A stretch of DNA of 64,000 nt, from NCBI GenBank assembly GCA_018971525.1, contig JAGXAR010000004.1, positions 41,468 to 105,467 of the forward strand, written 5' to 3'. The translations under genes were made by a program, and so were the position numbers. Below the pieces are notes generated by a model. That model had not been told where the DNA came from and ran no database searches. It was given only the letters and a program-made list of their open reading frames with translations. Source of the stretch: Nitrospirota bacterium. Lineage in GTDB: Bacteria; Nitrospirota; Nitrospiria; Nitrospirales; Nitrospiraceae. Position 1 is the stretch's first letter, and every line of letters starts with the position of its first letter. Below are positions 63,531 through 64,000 of this stretch, piece after piece.

Positions 63531-64000
63531 ATGAAAAGCGTAGTCCGGATTCAGCGACAAGGCAAGGTGAAAGACGTGAGGGCGTCGGCAGCAGCCTCTG
63601 GCTTGCCGACGGAGGAGATCGAGACGAAGGTGGCGCTGATCCAAGCCCTTATTCCGCTGGGACTGCAGGCGGTCGGAGAGGCGCTGGACGCCGAAGTGAC
63701 CGCGTGGGCCGGCCCACGGTACTGCCGGACGGGCGGGCAAGCGGGCGTGGTCCGCTGGGGGCGGCAACGCGGCTCGGTCTACTTGGCCGATCAGAAGCTG
63801 CCCATCGCCGTGCCGCGGGTGCGCAACCAAGCGGCGAACCGCGAGGTCGCCCTCACGACATACGAACAACTCCAATGCCCACGGGCGGCCGATGCGGGCT
63901 TGTTCAGGAAGATCCTGGTGGGCCTGACCTGTCGGCAGTACGAAGCCTGTGCGGAGGCGGTGCCCCCCGCCTTTGGGCTGAGCGCGTCGAGCGTCTCCCG
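63531..64000 (+). CDS. IS256/mutator-type transposase, 5' part
   Basis: The first 156 codons of a transposase; no stop occurs before the window ends. Segments such as RWGRQRGSVYLADQKLP and REVALTTYEQL, followed by RKILVGLTCRQYEACAEAVP and a Ser-rich SASSVS, match the N-terminal pattern of mutator-type transposases. The DDE catalytic domain lies outside the window. The ATG follows a sequestered AAGGAAAGGAG site. Confidence 0.75.
   Translation, partial: MKSVVRIQRQGKVKDVRASAAASGLPTEEIETKVALIQALIPLGLQAVGEALDAEVTAWAGPRYCRTGGQAGVVRWGRQRGSVYLADQKLPIAVPRVRNQAANREVALTTYEQLQCPRAADAGLFRKILVGLTCRQYEACAEAVPPAFGLSASSVS

Larger units (their letters stand above)
63440..64000 (+). mobile_element. IS256/mutator-like insertion sequence, left part
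   Basis: The transposase gene and its structured leader mark an insertion sequence that continues past the window. The left boundary is approximate; the inverted repeat cannot be confirmed without the other end. Confidence 0.65.

Overview
The window looks like a chromosomal segment of a Nitrospira-type bacterium (phylum Nitrospirota; nitrite-oxidising or comammox lineage). This is inferred from protein content: a five-gene 2-oxoacid:ferredoxin oxidoreductase cluster followed by two-subunit ATP-citrate lyase, aconitase, a monomeric-type isocitrate dehydrogenase, fumarate reductase-like AB and succinyl-CoA synthetase. That is most of a reductive TCA (rTCA) cycle for CO2 fixation. No nitrite or ammonia oxidation gene lies in the window, so the physiology itself is not shown.

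Layout. 1-6.8 kb: end of the division cluster (ftsA, ftsZ), then pgeF, yggS, proC, yggT, divIVA and a serine hydrolase. 6.8-12.5 kb: a small conserved gene, pgsA behind a divergent promoter pair, and type IV pilus genes pilC-pilS-pilR. 12.5-17.5 kb: ispE, prs, rplY, pth and a YIP1 membrane protein. 17.6-26.1 kb: a translation and lipid cluster (rpsF-ssb-rpsR-yceD-rpmF, then plsX-fabH-fabD-fabG-acpP-fabF-rnc), interrupted by an interspersed repeat. 26.2-35.1 kb: two exported cyclophilins, a leftward operon (beta-propeller, Cys-rich protein, PilZ), folD-metF-panB, a membrane hydroxylase, apaH, queF and a stand-alone MTHFR C-terminal domain. 35.5-39.7 kb: the oxidoreductase operon, closed by a strong bidirectional terminator. 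39.8-43.4 kb: small conserved genes, an Rsm22-like methyltransferase, a phosphatase and mutM. 43.6-56.5 kb: aclB-aclA-acn-icd-frdB-frdA-sucC-(lipoprotein)-sucD. 56.5-61 kb: a second copy of the interspersed repeat, a radical SAM protein, an MbfA-type iron exporter, PilZ and a DMT transporter. 61.1-64 kb: an accessory-looking tail with a truncated transporter duplicate, a tRNA-Lys fragment, a seven-repeat FG-GAP lipoprotein and the 5' part of an IS256/mutator-like insertion sequence.

How the genes work together. ATP-citrate lyase splits citrate to acetyl-CoA and oxaloacetate. FrdAB and SucCD take fumarate to succinyl-CoA. The ferredoxin-dependent oxidoreductase fixes CO2 onto succinyl-CoA or acetyl-CoA; which one cannot be decided from sequence alone. 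Icd and aconitase regenerate citrate. Acetyl-CoA can feed the complete FAS II set at 20-25 kb, and folD/metF supply one-carbon units.

Intergenic regions are unusually informative. They contain two families of interspersed repeats, several short-word inverted repeats between rTCA genes, and recurring sigma-70-like promoters with 16-18 nt spacers. No CRISPR array, rRNA gene or complete tRNA gene was found.
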